From positions 186,001 through 250,000 of the forward strand of contig NZ_CP109462.1 in NCBI RefSeq assembly GCF_036227565.1: 64,000 nucleotides of DNA. Direction: 5' to 3'. The stretch comes from Streptomyces sp. NBC_01454. Lineage in GTDB: Bacteria > Actinomycetota > Actinomycetes > Streptomycetales > Streptomycetaceae. Positions 49,281-59,077 of the stretch are shown one piece after another; within the stretch, counting starts at the first letter, position 1, and every line of letters starts with the position of its first letter. Position numbers and translations under genes: made by a program. The notes below the pieces were generated by a model that did no database searches, was not told the origin of the DNA, and saw nothing but the letters and a program-made list of their open reading frames with translations.

Positions 49281-50165
49281 TCAGCGCCGCTCGGCGGAGA
49301 CGACAAGCTGCCCGCCCGCGCGACTGATCCGGGACAGGACGAAGCCGTCGGGGAACAGGGGTGAACCGGCAGTCGTGGCCTGCGAGGACTCCGGAACCGG
49401 TTGGAGGAGGGTGAAGCGGTCCACCAATGCCGCACTGAGCAGCCGCTCGCCCAGCTTCGAGGGCCCGACGAGCAGTACCGTGCGGGCGCCGGCCTCGGCG
49501 AGTGAGGCAACCGCATCCCCTGGCTCGTCGGGCACCGGACGGGCGGGCACGCTGAAGGCGCGCCCATGACTGCCCGTCCGGCCCTCTTCGGCCGAGCCGT
49601 CGACGGAGATCACCAGATCGTATGCGTGGCGCTGGAGCTCGATCTCGGCGAGCGCCTCTGACGCAGGGGCGATGGGATTGCCCGCGGCGTCCGCCTGGAT
49701 CAGCAGGTGCAGGACGGGACGCTGGCGCGACAGGGACGCGTGCCAGGGCCCAAGCACGGCCAGGGCCTCCTTCTCCAGGACACGCGTTTGGACATCGACG
49801 CCCGCCTGGCGCAGTCGCGCGGCTCCACCCTCGCCCCGCGAGGTGGGGTCCATGACAGCAATCAGCACGCGCGCGATCTTGGCGTCCAAGAGGGCTTGGT
49901 GGCAGGCCGGCGTGAGACCTTCGTGGTTGCAGGGCTCCAGCGTCACCACGGCCGTGCCGCCCACAGCTCGGGTGCCGGCGGCCGTGAGCGCGTTGACCTC
50001 GGCGTGCGCGGCCCCCTTGCGGAGGTGGTACCCCTCGCCCACCGTGCGGCCCGCGGCATCAAGGATCACGCAGCCGACGGCTGGGTTCGGACTGGTGGCG
50101 CCAAGCCCGCTCGCGGAGATGATGATGGCGCGACGCATCGCCGCCAGCTCCACCGACGTGGGCAT
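49281..50165 (-). CDS. RibD-like deaminase with degenerate reductase domain
   Basis: A 294-residue protein. The N-terminal cytidine-deaminase-fold domain has HAEVNAL (His54, Glu56) and EPCNHEGLTPAC (Cys79, Cys88), the zinc site of RibD-type pyrimidine deaminases. The C-terminal half has PVLHLLIQADAAGNPIAPAS and LLVGPSKLGERLLSAALVD but is short and lacks clear NADPH-binding signatures. It may be a deaminase acting outside riboflavin synthesis. It follows a paralogous regulator gene by 11 bases. Confidence 0.78.
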   Translation of the reverse strand: MPTSVELAAMRRAIIISASGLGATSPNPAVGCVILDAAGRTVGEGYHLRKGAAHAEVNALTAAGTRAVGGTAVVTLEPCNHEGLTPACHQALLDAKIARVLIAVMDPTSRGEGGAARLRQAGVDVQTRVLEKEALAVLGPWHASLSRQRPVLHLLIQADAAGNPIAPASEALAEIELQRHAYDLVISVDGSAEEGRTGSHGRAFSVPARPVPDEPGDAVASLAEAGARTVLLVGPSKLGERLLSAALVDRFTLLQPVPESSQATTAGSPLFPDGFVLSRISRAGGQLVVSAERR

Positions 50166-50176
50166 CTGCCCCTCCC

Positions 50177-51580
50177 TCAGATCTGCGTGACGGCCCGGAT
50201 CAGCTCGGCCACCCCGGGGGTGTCAGGGGCGGAGCGCATTACGTCAACGGCAGCGATCGTCTCACGGAGGGTTCGCGTTGATCCTCCGCTGCGGGCAACG
50301 ACCAGCGCCTGGCGGGCATGGTCGACGCCCTGGTCGATGTCGCCGGTGCGAGCGTGGGCGGTGGCGAGTCGAGCGTGCAGGAGACCGCGGTCGCGACGGT
50401 AGACCTGTGGCATGGCGGCGAGCGCGGTGGACAGGATCGGGACGGCGCGGTCCGAGCGTCCCAGGAGGAGCCAGCAGTTCGCGCGCTGCCCCTCGAGGTA
50501 CGCCGCGGTTGCGAAGTCGCCGTGCCCGCTGCGGCCGTCGCCGGCGCTCTCGGGTCGTGCGGCCAAGGTCTCGGCCTGATCGATGAGCCGGTGGCAGGCT
50601 GCTTCTTCCCCGGCAAGAGCGTAGCCGTGGGCTTCCTGTTGGAGGGCGGCAGCACGCATCTGCGGGGTGAGGATGTGGTCGTAGCGTTGGACGGCGCGGG
50701 AGAGGCTGATGCTCGGGGCGGCATGGCCGCTGGCGGTGGCCTGTTGGGCACGCCGGAACAGGGTCCAGGCGGTCATCGCGTCGTCGCCGGCTTCGACTGC
50801 CCATGCCATGGCCTGGTTCGTCCAGTGCGCGGCCTGTGCGGTGCCCGCGGCGTCGGTGGCGCAGTCCTCGTGAAGCCAGGCCGCGGACTCGGCATAGCGG
50901 GCGGCCAAGACCAGGACATCGGCGCGCAGGTGAGGACCGGCGCACTCGAGAAGATCTTGGAGCACGCCGAGGTTTTGATGGACGCCGTCAAGAGCGTGCC
51001 GAGGGCCCAGGAGGTTGTCGCTCTGGACGAGCATGTGCCACATCTCGCGCAGATGCATGAGGACGGCTTCTGCCTGGTCGGGCGTCATCCGGTCGAGGTG
51101 AGGCCGGGCGGAAGCCCCGGCGTGCCCGGGAAGGAGAGGGAGTGCTGCTGCGCTGCCGGCCAGGAGCAGCTGGCGTCGGTCCACGTCTGCGCCTTCCTGC
51201 GGGAGGAACGGGCTTGGGGTGAGGATTCCCCCATGCCCTGATCCCGACCCGAGAAAGGCGTGGGCAGCATCCAGCTTGTCCGCTGCCGGAAGCTCCGCTG
51301 CACCACCCTCAGTGAGCGCGGGGGGAGTGGCGAACAGCAGCGCGACGGGCTGTTGGAAGAGGTGTTCGAGGATGGCCCGAGTGTCTCGCTGCGGTAGGCC
51401 CTTCAATTCGCCGGCCATCCACCGGTCGAAGGTGCGCCGGGCGACTGACACATCCGCGAGCCGGGGCTTCCCGGTCTGTTCGGCGAGCGACCGTCCCGCT
51501 TTGCAGAAGTGGGTGCTGAACGTCTCGATCGTGGTCCAGCCCCGTTCCTGAACCAGCTGGCGGAACTGCGTCATCCGCAT
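50177..51580 (-). CDS. Regulator with shared N-terminal DNA-binding domain, copy 1
   Basis: A 467-residue protein. The N-terminal ~85 residues ([21 protein letters not shown] ... [23 protein letters not shown] ... [13 protein letters not shown]) are shared with copies 2 and 3. The C-terminal ~300 residues are helical repeats ([25 protein letters not shown]). The ATG at 51580 has AAGGTG six bases upstream. Related to the regulator at 30226. It precedes the RibD-like gene, which it may control; a small ligand is presumably sensed by the helical part. Confidence 0.72.
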   Translation of the reverse strand: MRMTQFRQLVQERGWTTIETFSTHFCKAGRSLAEQTGKPRLADVSVARRTFDRWMAGELKGLPQRDTRAILEHLFQQPVALLFATPPALTEGGAAELPAADKLDAAHAFLGSGSGHGGILTPSPFLPQEGADVDRRQLLLAGSAAALPLLPGHAGASARPHLDRMTPDQAEAVLMHLREMWHMLVQSDNLLGPRHALDGVHQNLGVLQDLLECAGPHLRADVLVLAARYAESAAWLHEDCATDAAGTAQAAHWTNQAMAWAVEAGDDAMTAWTLFRRAQQATASGHAAPSISLSRAVQRYDHILTPQMRAAALQQEAHGYALAGEEAACHRLIDQAETLAARPESAGDGRSGHGDFATAAYLEGQRANCWLLLGRSDRAVPILSTALAAMPQVYRRDRGLLHARLATAHARTGDIDQGVDHARQALVVARSGGSTRTLRETIAAVDVMRSAPDTPGVAELIRAVTQI

Positions 51581-51614
51581 CGTGTGCACCTTTGTCCCCA
51601 CCAGATTGACCCCG

Positions 51615-52373
51615 TCACCCCTGCTGCCGGTCGGACAGGACGGGCAGATCCGGTTGCGGCCGCATGGGAACGCTCCGCACGACGCGCCAGCGGTAGGCCG
51701 GCGAAGTACCGGTGGTGCGCCAGAGTTCAACGAGCTCCACGCTGCTGATCTCCAAGGTGACAGGTTCGAGGGTGCGCAGGAGCGCAACGCTTTCGATCAC
51801 AGGCGCAGCAGGGCGCTCCCGGTTGCTGTACTGGACGCCCAGGTGGGGCCGGAAGGCGACTGTGGGCTTCCCGCCGGGTACCCCCGCGTGCTGGCCGATC
51901 TCGCTGAGCGCGATGTGTAGGCAGACCAGCGGTGACCACGGCGCGAGGGTGAAGCGCACGGCTCCCCGTGAGCCAGCCAGGGGATGGGCGACGACCTGAA
52001 AGGTGGTCAACGGCAACTGCTGCGCCAGGTCGGCAAGGAGGCAGACCTGGTCATTCGACACCAGGTCAGTGCTTCCGATGCGGGTCATCGTCACATGGAG
52101 CCCGTCCTCGGGGACGGGGTCCATGCCCAGGTGCGCGAGTTCGTCCTGGCAGCGCTTCGCGCGGCGTAGCAGGTCGGTGGCATTGGGGAACGTCAGCATC
52201 CAGTAGTAGGCACGGGTTCCCTCGGACCAACCAGGGCGCGCCCAGTGGTTCGTCATCTGCTCGATGGCGGTGAACGCCCGCCAGTCGTGGTCGACGAGCA
52301 GCCCGGTGCTGTCGAGGTCTGGTGGCGGGCGGTGCGGAAACGCTCCGGGGTAGACGTCCAGTTCGGGCGTCAC
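51615..52373 (-). CDS. 2'-5' RNA-ligase-like 2H phosphoesterase
   Basis: A 252-residue protein of the 2H (LigT-like) fold. The first motif LHVTMTRI has His93-x-Thr95. The second is [10 protein letters not shown] with His177-x-Gly179, so the usual second Thr/Ser is Gly. Family members cleave or form 2',3'- or 2',5'-phosphodiesters. The GTG start at 52373 has GGAGAG upstream. It follows regulator copy 2 by 9 bases. Confidence 0.75.
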   Translation of the reverse strand: MTPELDVYPGAFPHRPPPDLDSTGLLVDHDWRAFTAIEQMTNHWARPGWSEGTRAYYWMLTFPNATDLLRRAKRCQDELAHLGMDPVPEDGLHVTMTRIGSTDLVSNDQVCLLADLAQQLPLTTFQVVAHPLAGSRGAVRFTLAPWSPLVCLHIALSEIGQHAGVPGGKPTVAFRPHLGVQYSNRERPAAPVIESVALLRTLEPVTLEISSVELVELWRTTGTSPAYRWRVVRSVPMRPQPDLPVLSDRQQG

Positions 52374-52382
52374 GACTCTCCT

Positions 52383-53774
52383 TCACTGCTGCAGCGCGAG
52401 CTCCGTACCCGAGCCGCTGACGATCGATTTGGCCTGAGGGTGTGAGCGCCAGGTCCGAAGTTCCTCGGCATAGTCGCTTACATCGGGCTCGGCGTGCCAG
52501 CGCCCAGCGCGCTCATACAACTCGTTCGCCCTCTGCCACACGGACGTGATGGGGGCGGTGGTTCCAGCGTGGAGGGCGCGCCGCCCCAGAGCCATGGCGT
52601 GTTCCACTTCCGGCTGCTTGTGCTGGAGAAGGGCCGCGGCAACATCGAGACGGACTAGGGCTCGGCTCCACTCGGAATCGGACTCCTCGATCAGGCCGTC
52701 GATCTGCTCTGCGCAGGACAGAACTTCACCCGTGTCGTCGAGGGACAGCCGCGCGGTGATCTCATTGGCCAGGGTGCGGGCCAGGCTGTAGGGCGCGAAT
52801 GAGATGCACGACGTGATCCCAGAGGGCAGGGATGCCTGCCGCTCGGACAGGTCCATCGCTCTCCCCATTGCCCGTTCCGCACCCCTCCGGTCCCCAAGGC
52901 GGGCCAGGGCGCGCGCTCGTCCGTTGGCCAGGAGCCGGATGGCCTGGCCGTCATTGGGCGCCAGGTCGACGCCGGCGGCCGCGGCCGTGTCAGCCTCGGT
53001 GTAACGATGCTGGTAGTACAGGCTCAGCGACCGGGTGCCAGCGGCCCACATCTGGAGCTGAGTATCTCCGATGTGCTTGGCGAGGGCCTCGGCCTCCGCG
53101 CAGTACGCTTCCGCGACGGCGGGCTTGGCTCCGGCGTTGACGGCCATGTAGGACAAGAGGCCCGCAGCGCGCCCGGTGAGCCTGAACAGCTCGGCATGCA
53201 CCGCCGGTAGATGCTGGCCGCCCAGCAGGGCGTGCAGTGTGCCCCGGAGACCACGCGCCTCTCCGGCCAGCATCTGAGGGCCGCTGGTCTCGTAGCGGTC
53301 GACGATCCCCTGGAGCTGTCCGCCGAAATGTTCCAGTACCGCTGCGTCGGTACTGGAGCGGGTCAGTAACTGCGTCTGCGTGATCACTGCCAGCGGGTCG
53401 TCGAAGGCGCCGTTGGCTGTGCCATTGGTGGGGAGGGCGGTCGGCGGCGAGTCCAGCGGAGCTATGGGCCTGGAACTGGGACTGGTCGAAACCTGAGTCG
53501 TGCTGTCTGGAGTAGCGAACAGCAGCACGACGGGCTGCTGGAAGAGGTGCTCCAAAATGGTCCGGGTGTCCCGCTGCGGCATCCCCCTCAGCTCGCCGGC
53601 CATCCATCGGTCGAAAGTGCGTCGGGCGACGGTGACGTCCGCGAGGTGCCGCTTACCGGTCTGCTCAGCCAGCTCCCGTGCGGCTTTGGCGAAGTGCGTA
53701 CTGAAGGTCTGGAGCGTGGTCCAGTGCCGCTCCTGAACCAGCTGGCGGAACAGCGTCATCCGCATCGTGTGCAT
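52383..53774 (-). CDS. Regulator with shared N-terminal domain, copy 2
   Basis: A 463-residue paralogue of the regulators at 50177 and 55342. The N-terminus [18 protein letters not shown] ... [23 protein letters not shown] ... LEHLFQQP is close to copy 1. The C-terminal helical-repeat region differs. Codon 136 (53367-53369) is TTA, so it may be bldA-dependent. The ATG at 53774 has GGAGGTG five bases upstream. It is followed directly by the 2H phosphoesterase gene. Confidence 0.72.
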   Translation of the reverse strand: MHTMRMTLFRQLVQERHWTTLQTFSTHFAKAARELAEQTGKRHLADVTVARRTFDRWMAGELRGMPQRDTRTILEHLFQQPVVLLFATPDSTTQVSTSPSSRPIAPLDSPPTALPTNGTANGAFDDPLAVITQTQLLTRSSTDAAVLEHFGGQLQGIVDRYETSGPQMLAGEARGLRGTLHALLGGQHLPAVHAELFRLTGRAAGLLSYMAVNAGAKPAVAEAYCAEAEALAKHIGDTQLQMWAAGTRSLSLYYQHRYTEADTAAAAGVDLAPNDGQAIRLLANGRARALARLGDRRGAERAMGRAMDLSERQASLPSGITSCISFAPYSLARTLANEITARLSLDDTGEVLSCAEQIDGLIEESDSEWSRALVRLDVAAALLQHKQPEVEHAMALGRRALHAGTTAPITSVWQRANELYERAGRWHAEPDVSDYAEELRTWRSHPQAKSIVSGSGTELALQQ

Positions 53775-53794
53775 CGTGCACCTCCAGGAGCGTG

Positions 53795-54259
53795 TCAGTC
53801 GAGCTCGTCGAACGTCAGCATTGGCACGTCGTACAGGTTCGCCAGTCGGGGCCGCGTCAGCGCTGGCTCGGCGACCTCGGTTACGAACATCTCGGTGACG
53901 AACTGCACCTCGGCTCCCAGTAGGTGACTCGTGCGCCCATCGGCGGAGGACTCCTTCAGACCCGCTGTGACATGGATATGTGGAGCGAGCCGGTCTCGGC
54001 CGGTGTCCCACGCGAGGGTTCCAGCGCCGAGTACCTCAAGCGTTTGGACTTCGACCTCGTCCCACAGCGGAACCTCCGGATTGGGCATGGGCCCGCAGGT
54101 GCCGACGAGCCTGGCCCGGCGGAACCCGCCGATGAAGTTGAGATATCCGGATCGGACCCCGTTCTCAGCACAGAACTTCTCCAGGGCGTCGAAGAAGTCC
54201 TCGCCGTGCTCCAGGGCGACGACGAACTCCCGCCCGCGGATGACCCTCGTGGCGCGCAT
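53795..54259 (-). CDS. PPC/DUF296-domain protein
   Basis: A 154-residue protein with the PPC (plant and prokaryote conserved, DUF296) fold: [16 protein letters not shown], then [25 protein letters not shown] with the conserved PHIH motif near 92-95. Prokaryotic members are trimers of unknown function, some DNA-binding. The ATG at 54259 is used. It lies 23 bases after the asparaginase gene. Confidence 0.82.
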   Translation of the reverse strand: MRATRVIRGREFVVALEHGEDFFDALEKFCAENGVRSGYLNFIGGFRRARLVGTCGPMPNPEVPLWDEVEVQTLEVLGAGTLAWDTGRDRLAPHIHVTAGLKESSADGRTSHLLGAEVQFVTEMFVTEVAEPALTRPRLANLYDVPMLTFDELD

Positions 54260-54282
54260 GCGGTGTTACCTCCAGTGGCACG

Positions 54283-55293
54283 TCAGCAGTACGGGGCGAA
54301 GGCGCGCACGATGGCATCCTGGTCGGAGCCGGCACGCAGGTGGGCAAGGAGCAGCAGCCGTGCCTTGCGGGCGTCGAGCGACCCACCACGGATCACCCCT
54401 CGGCTCAGAAGATCGCGCTCCGAGCCCGGAAATGTGTACGTGCTGCGCAGGACACTTCCCGCGTTGGTGCGGGTGGAGAGCACCACGGGGATGTGGGCGG
54501 CGATCTTCTCCACGCGGCTCACCCAGGCAGCCGGTAGGTGGCCAGCCCCGAAGGCAGCGACGACGAGTCCGTCCACCTTCTCGTCCAGGCCGTCGAGTAG
54601 GACACCGCCGCTGCCCAGCGACACTTCGATGAGCTCCACCTCGGCGGGTCGCCGAAACGTGGACCGGACCCCAGCGCTCCGGCCGGCGTCGAAGTGGAAG
54701 CGTGCTACTCCCTCGACCACGTGACCGATCGGGCCTGCGCTCGGCGAGGCGAAGGCACTGATGCTGGTGCTGTGAACCTTGCGGACGTGGCGTGCGGTGT
54801 GGATTTCGTCGGCGAACACCACGAGTACCCCTCGCCCGCGGGCCTGGGGGCTGGCGGCTGTACGGACTGCGGCGAGGAGATTGGCCGGACCGTCGGCACC
54901 GGCCAACGTGGGGTTGCGCATCGCGCCGGTCAGGATGACCGGGGTGTCCTCTTGATAGAGGAGGTCCAGCAAGAAGGCCGTTTCCTCCAGGGTGTCGGTG
55001 CCCTGGGTGACAACGATGCCCTGGGCGCCGTGCTCCGCCTCCAGGCGAAGTCGCGCCGCCAGTTCGGCTACGTCATCGATCGTCAAGGACGCTCCGGGGC
55101 TCTGCCGGAAGTCGATCGACTCGATCCCACCCACCTGCTGCAGCTCGGGAACCGCGGCGGTCAGATCGCGGGCGGTGAGCCTCGGTTCCACCCCGTCCGA
55201 TCCGTGACTGGCCGGGGAAGCCGTCATGGCGATCGTGCCACCAAGAGCAACGACGAGCAGACGCCGAGAAGCGGGTGCGTCGGGTGCGGACAA
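54283..55293 (-). CDS. L-asparaginase family protein
   Basis: A 336-residue type I/II asparaginase-fold protein with GGTIAM (Thr20) near the N-terminus, TQGTDTLEET (Thr99, Asp100) and RHVRKVHST (Lys about 172), the expected catalytic set. It hydrolyses asparagine or a related amide. The TTG start at 55293 follows AAAGG and leaves the usual short N-terminus. It lies between regulator copy 3 and the PPC gene, so it is probably controlled by one of the paralogous regulators. Confidence 0.86.
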   Translation of the reverse strand: MSAPDAPASRRLLVVALGGTIAMTASPASHGSDGVEPRLTARDLTAAVPELQQVGGIESIDFRQSPGASLTIDDVAELAARLRLEAEHGAQGIVVTQGTDTLEETAFLLDLLYQEDTPVILTGAMRNPTLAGADGPANLLAAVRTAASPQARGRGVLVVFADEIHTARHVRKVHSTSISAFASPSAGPIGHVVEGVARFHFDAGRSAGVRSTFRRPAEVELIEVSLGSGGVLLDGLDEKVDGLVVAAFGAGHLPAAWVSRVEKIAAHIPVVLSTRTNAGSVLRSTYTFPGSERDLLSRGVIRGGSLDARKARLLLLAHLRAGSDQDAIVRAFAPYC

Positions 55294-55341
55294 GAGGGGA
55301 GCCTTTCGCTGAGCGGACGTGGAGGGGGCTCATAGAGCCTG

Positions 55342-56844
55342 TCATCGGTCCGGGGGGAGAGTGCCGACGAAATGCAGGACCTGGGTGAGGGCGTCGAGCG
55401 TGATCAGACGGCTGCGGGGGCGCGCGAGGCCTGTCACTCCGCTCGTGCTGAGGCCGAGACAGCGTCTGACGAGCCACGGCCAGTCGATCTCCAGGTATCC
55501 CGCCAGCGCTCGAAGCCTGTCAAGCGGTGACGGACCGTCCATGACGCTGGTAGCCGCAGCGTCCATGAAGATCTCCTGATACGACCTCAATTCCGGTCGG
55601 GCGGTGATGGTGTCCGCCCGCCAAAGCGACTCGGAGCGAAGCCAGTTGGCGACCACGGCGCGCTGCCCGGTGGCTAGGGCGAAGCCATCGATGGTGGAGT
55701 ACTCCGGGTGAATCGTGACCCGCACGTGGATGCCGTGCAATTCCATCAGAGCGATGGCGAGGAACAGCAGGATCCGCTCGTAGTTACTACTCCGCGACAC
55801 TTCGCTCTGCGGAATGCAGAATGTCCGGGACATCGCCCCTGCTCCTGCGAAGCGGTCGGCCAGCGACCTCAGGTATGCGTGCTTGTGCTGGAAGAACAGC
55901 CAGGTGGCAGCTTCCTCGCCGGTCTGCTCGCGGGTCCAGAACACGGGCGGTTCCGTGACGCCGTCCAGGCGCCGCTGGATGTGTTGGGCACAGAAGGCGC
56001 TACCAAGCCAGTTCGATCCGACTGTGGTCAGGCCCGGTTGTGTCTCCCGGCTGAGCGCGGACCGTGGCAGGGAGAGAAAGGTGTCCATGAGCCGCGACTC
56101 TTCGTCGAGAACCTGGTCGTCGGCCAGCAGCCCGTCATCGATCTGGATGAGAGACCACAGGATTCCGTACGTGAGGTCGTCGAGTTCATGGGCAGCCGGG
56201 AGTGTCAGTGCGCCGTCCGGGCTGGGAAATGAGGCCAGGGCCCTTCGGGCGCTTGCCGCGTCGGTCACGTAGAGCTTGAGGTCTTCGCGCTCGTCGACGG
56301 CAACGAGGATGCCGCGGCGCACGGGCCGCAGGAAGCGCACGAGCGAGTCGTTGTCGGCCGCCGTCACGCGTACGGTGTCGCCGACCGTCACGGCGGAGTG
56401 GAACTGGACTGCGGCGGTCGTTCCGTCGAGAAGACGCCGGCCCCGGATGTGCCAGGAGTCCGCGACGTCGCCAGTCGCGGACATGAAAAGCCTCGAGGTC
56501 GGCCATCGATCGCTGATGGCGATCGAGGCGGCGAGGCCGCCGCGGTCGTGTACGGCCCTTGCCGCACTGAAGACGTCAGGGGGCGGACCGAACAACTCGG
56601 TGCACGGGAACCCCAATAGATGCTCCAGGACCACACGGGTGTCCCGTTGCGGCATGCCCTTCAGTTCGCCGACCATCCACCGGTCGAAGGTGCGCCGGGC
56701 AACAGAGACCCCCATCAGTCTGGGGGCGCTGGTCTTCAGCGCCACGTCTCGGGCCGCCCGCCCGAAGTGACCAGCAAACACACTCCAGTTGTCCCATTGG
56801 CGCTCCTGCATCAGGAGGCGGAACAACGTGAGGCGGGCGGGCAT
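55342..56844 (-). CDS. Regulator with shared N-terminal domain, copy 3
   Basis: A 500-residue paralogue of the two regulators above: MPARLTLFRLLMQERQWDNW ... [23 protein letters not shown] ... LEHLLGFPCTELF. The C-terminal part is not the same repeat array (RLLMSATGDVADSW-like beta-rich segment, then helical). The ATG at 56844 has AGGAAGG upstream. It is divergent from the XRE regulator at 57048, with a 14-bp palindrome between. Confidence 0.72.
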   Translation of the reverse strand: MPARLTLFRLLMQERQWDNWSVFAGHFGRAARDVALKTSAPRLMGVSVARRTFDRWMVGELKGMPQRDTRVVLEHLLGFPCTELFGPPPDVFSAARAVHDRGGLAASIAISDRWPTSRLFMSATGDVADSWHIRGRRLLDGTTAAVQFHSAVTVGDTVRVTAADNDSLVRFLRPVRRGILVAVDEREDLKLYVTDAASARRALASFPSPDGALTLPAAHELDDLTYGILWSLIQIDDGLLADDQVLDEESRLMDTFLSLPRSALSRETQPGLTTVGSNWLGSAFCAQHIQRRLDGVTEPPVFWTREQTGEEAATWLFFQHKHAYLRSLADRFAGAGAMSRTFCIPQSEVSRSSNYERILLFLAIALMELHGIHVRVTIHPEYSTIDGFALATGQRAVVANWLRSESLWRADTITARPELRSYQEIFMDAAATSVMDGPSPLDRLRALAGYLEIDWPWLVRRCLGLSTSGVTGLARPRSRLITLDALTQVLHFVGTLPPDR

Positions 56845-56892
56845 CTCGGACCTTCCTGGGGGTGAAGGTGGTGGAGCGTGCATCCGGGCTAC

Positions 56893-56929
56893 GTGAGCTT
56901 GCTCACCACGCAACTATGCTCGCCACGCA
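56893..56929. promoter_or_regulatory. Palindrome and direct repeats between divergent regulators
   Basis: GTGAGC-TT-GCTCAC is a perfect palindrome (56893-56906). Overlapping it, TGCTCACCACGCA (56900-56912) and TGCTCGCCACGCA (56917-56929) are 13-bp direct repeats with a 17-bp period. It sits between regulator copy 3 and the XRE gene; a likely operator. Confidence 0.6.
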
Positions 56930-57047
56930 GAGGTGTTGGCAAGCCTCACTCTGCAACCTGCGTAGTTCCAGCTGCAGTCTGTTGTCCTTGCGGGTGCCGT
57001 GGCACACTGCACGGGACGACCGCAGCCGGACGCGAGAGGGATCCGAC

Positions 57048-57917
57048 GTGAGTGAACCGAAGTCGGCCCCGACCGTTCTCGCCATCGTCCTCGGCCGACG
57101 GCTGGCCGCCCTGCGTGACGCGGCCGGCCTCACGGCGGCACAGGCCGCCAAGCATCTGCGCATTGTGGCAACGACGATCACACGGATGGAAAAGGCCGAA
57201 ACTTCACTGAAGTACGCGACCGTCAAAACACTGCTCGAAATCTACGGCGTTAGCCAGGCCGAGATCGAGGAATTCCTTTCCCTGCTCGACAAAGCCAGTA
57301 CGCCTGGCTGGTGGCAGAGCTTCCGCGACGTGCTGCCGACCTGGTTCGGCGTGCATGTCTCGCTGGAAACAGCCGCAACTCACATCCGCAGCTACGAGCC
57401 TGCAGTACCCCCTGGCCTACTGCAGACGCCGGAATACGCTCGCGCCGTGCTGGAGCGTGGACTGCCCCACATATCTCCTGATGTCCTCGAGCGGCGGGTG
57501 GCTCTGCGCACCGCACGCCAGGAACTCCTCACGCGCACAGACCCGCAGCCTCCCCAGCTGTGGGCGGTGCTGGACGAGACCGTCCTCCGTCGCCCAGCGG
57601 GCAGCCCGGATGTGATGCGGGGCCAGATCGATCACCTGCTGGACATGGCCGGCCTTCCGAACGTGACGCTGCAGGTGTGCCCCTTCGCGGCAGGGCTTCA
57701 CCCTGCCGCATTCGGACCGTTCACCATCTTCCGGTTTGAGATTCCAGAACTCCCAGACATCGTCTGCACCGACAGCTTGAGTCGCGCCTCCTATGGCGAG
57801 GAAAAGGACGAGGTCGCTCTCTTTCGTGAAGCATTGGGGGAGATGAGCGTGTACGCGCTGTCAAAAGACGACACCAAGCAATTTCTTGGTGACATTCGCA
57901 AGGAGCTGTACCCATGA
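57048..57917 (+). CDS. XRE-family regulator with DUF5753
   Basis: A 289-residue protein with an N-terminal XRE HTH (AGLTAAQAAKHLRIVATTITRMEKAE, about 27-52) followed by a DUF5753 domain (PGLLQTPEYARAVLERGL ... PFAAGLHPAAFGPFTIFRF). The start GTG 57048 follows GAGAGGG. It is paired with a DUF397 gene by an ATGA overlap, the standard Streptomyces XRE/DUF397 module that controls development and antibiotic genes. Confidence 0.9.
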   Translation: MSEPKSAPTVLAIVLGRRLAALRDAAGLTAAQAAKHLRIVATTITRMEKAETSLKYATVKTLLEIYGVSQAEIEEFLSLLDKASTPGWWQSFRDVLPTWFGVHVSLETAATHIRSYEPAVPPGLLQTPEYARAVLERGLPHISPDVLERRVALRTARQELLTRTDPQPPQLWAVLDETVLRRPAGSPDVMRGQIDHLLDMAGLPNVTLQVCPFAAGLHPAAFGPFTIFRFEIPELPDIVCTDSLSRASYGEEKDEVALFREALGEMSVYALSKDDTKQFLGDIRKELYP

Positions 57918-58144
57918 GTTATGTCCTGCGCGCCAACTCCGACCTGGGGACAGGGGAGTGGGTGAAGCCCTGGAGTGGCACCAACGGTGGGAACTGCGTT
58001 GAGGCAAAGAAACTTTCGGACGGGCGCGTGGCCGTGCGCCAGTCGACGGAGCCAGACGGACCTGCCCTCATCTACACACTGGGGGAATTCTCCGCTTTCA
58101 TCGCCGGGGCTAAGTCTGGTGAAGCGGACTTCCTCCTCACCTGA
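57914..58144 (+). CDS. DUF397 protein
   Basis: A 76-residue DUF397 protein (GEWVKPWSGTNGGNCVEAKKLSDGRVAVRQST), the usual partner of XRE/DUF5753 regulators. The ATG at 57914 overlaps the XRE gene stop. Probably binds or modulates the regulator. Confidence 0.9.
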   Translation: MSYVLRANSDLGTGEWVKPWSGTNGGNCVEAKKLSDGRVAVRQSTEPDGPALIYTLGEFSAFIAGAKSGEADFLLT

Positions 58145-58207
58145 CCCGGGCAGGCTGTGAGCAGCGGCAAGGTGAGTGAAGAGCACGGAGAGAGTGAAGG
58201 TAGAGAG

Positions 58208-58993
58208 ATGACCTTAAAGCCGATCGATACCAGCCGTCCCCACCCGGCCCGCATGTACGACTACTACCTCGGTGGCAAGGACAGCTACCCGGTCGATGAG
58301 GAGGCTGCTGAGAGGGTCATAGAGTTCCTGCCGGCTATCAGGACCGCCGCCCGCACCAACAGGAACTTCATGAACCGGGCTGCCCGGCTCCTGGCCGCGC
58401 GAGGTGTGAATCAGTTCCTCGACATCGGAACCGGTATCCCGACCGAGCCCAACCTCCACCAGGTCGTCCAAGCGGTCAACCCCCAATCGCGCGTCGTCTA
58501 CGTCGACAATGACCCCGTCGTTCTCCGCCATGCAGAGGCCCTCCTGCGGAGCACGTCCGAGGGGGCGACGAAGTACATCGAGGCAGATGTCCGCGAACCC
58601 GAGAAGATCATCGAAGCCGCCAAGGAGATCCTCAACTTCGAGGAACCTGTCGCCCTCTCGCTCGTGGCCCTCCTGCACTTCGTCTCCGACGAGTTCGGTC
58701 CCTACGATCTTGTCAACGACCTCTTGGCACCGCTCCCCTCAGGCAGCTTCCTCATGCTCTCGCACGTGACGGGCGATTTCGACTCCGCTGGGTGGGCCAA
58801 GGCCGTCGAGATCTACCGGAAGAGCGGCATACCCGCGCAAGTGCGATCACGAGACGAATTCGCCCGGTTCTTCACGGGACTTGACTTGATCGACCCGGGC
58901 GTTCAGGTCGTCACCAACTGGCATCCAGAGCCTGATCAGGAGTTCGCCGACGATCAGGTGCCCCTCTACGTCGGCGTCGCTCAGAAACCATAG
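58208..58993 (+). CDS. SAM-dependent methyltransferase (DUF574) with TTA codon 3
   Basis: A 261-residue protein of the DUF574/methyltransferase_19 family: ARMYDYYLGGKDSYPVDEEAAERV, FLDIGTGIPTEPNLHQV for SAM binding, VVYVDNDPVVLRHAEALL. The ATG at 58208 has AAGGTAGAGAG upstream. Codon 3 is TTA, which puts almost all of its translation under bldA. The substrate is unknown. It follows the XRE/DUF397 pair. Confidence 0.85.
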   Translation: MTLKPIDTSRPHPARMYDYYLGGKDSYPVDEEAAERVIEFLPAIRTAARTNRNFMNRAARLLAARGVNQFLDIGTGIPTEPNLHQVVQAVNPQSRVVYVDNDPVVLRHAEALLRSTSEGATKYIEADVREPEKIIEAAKEILNFEEPVALSLVALLHFVSDEFGPYDLVNDLLAPLPSGSFLMLSHVTGDFDSAGWAKAVEIYRKSGIPAQVRSRDEFARFFTGLDLIDPGVQVVTNWHPEPDQEFADDQVPLYVGVAQKP

Positions 58994-59077
58994 GCGCTCG
59001 GTGGCGTAATTCAAGCACAGTGCTGCTGGTGCCGTGCGGAGAGGCACTTTGATCGAATGCAACAGGGGGTACGTCTG

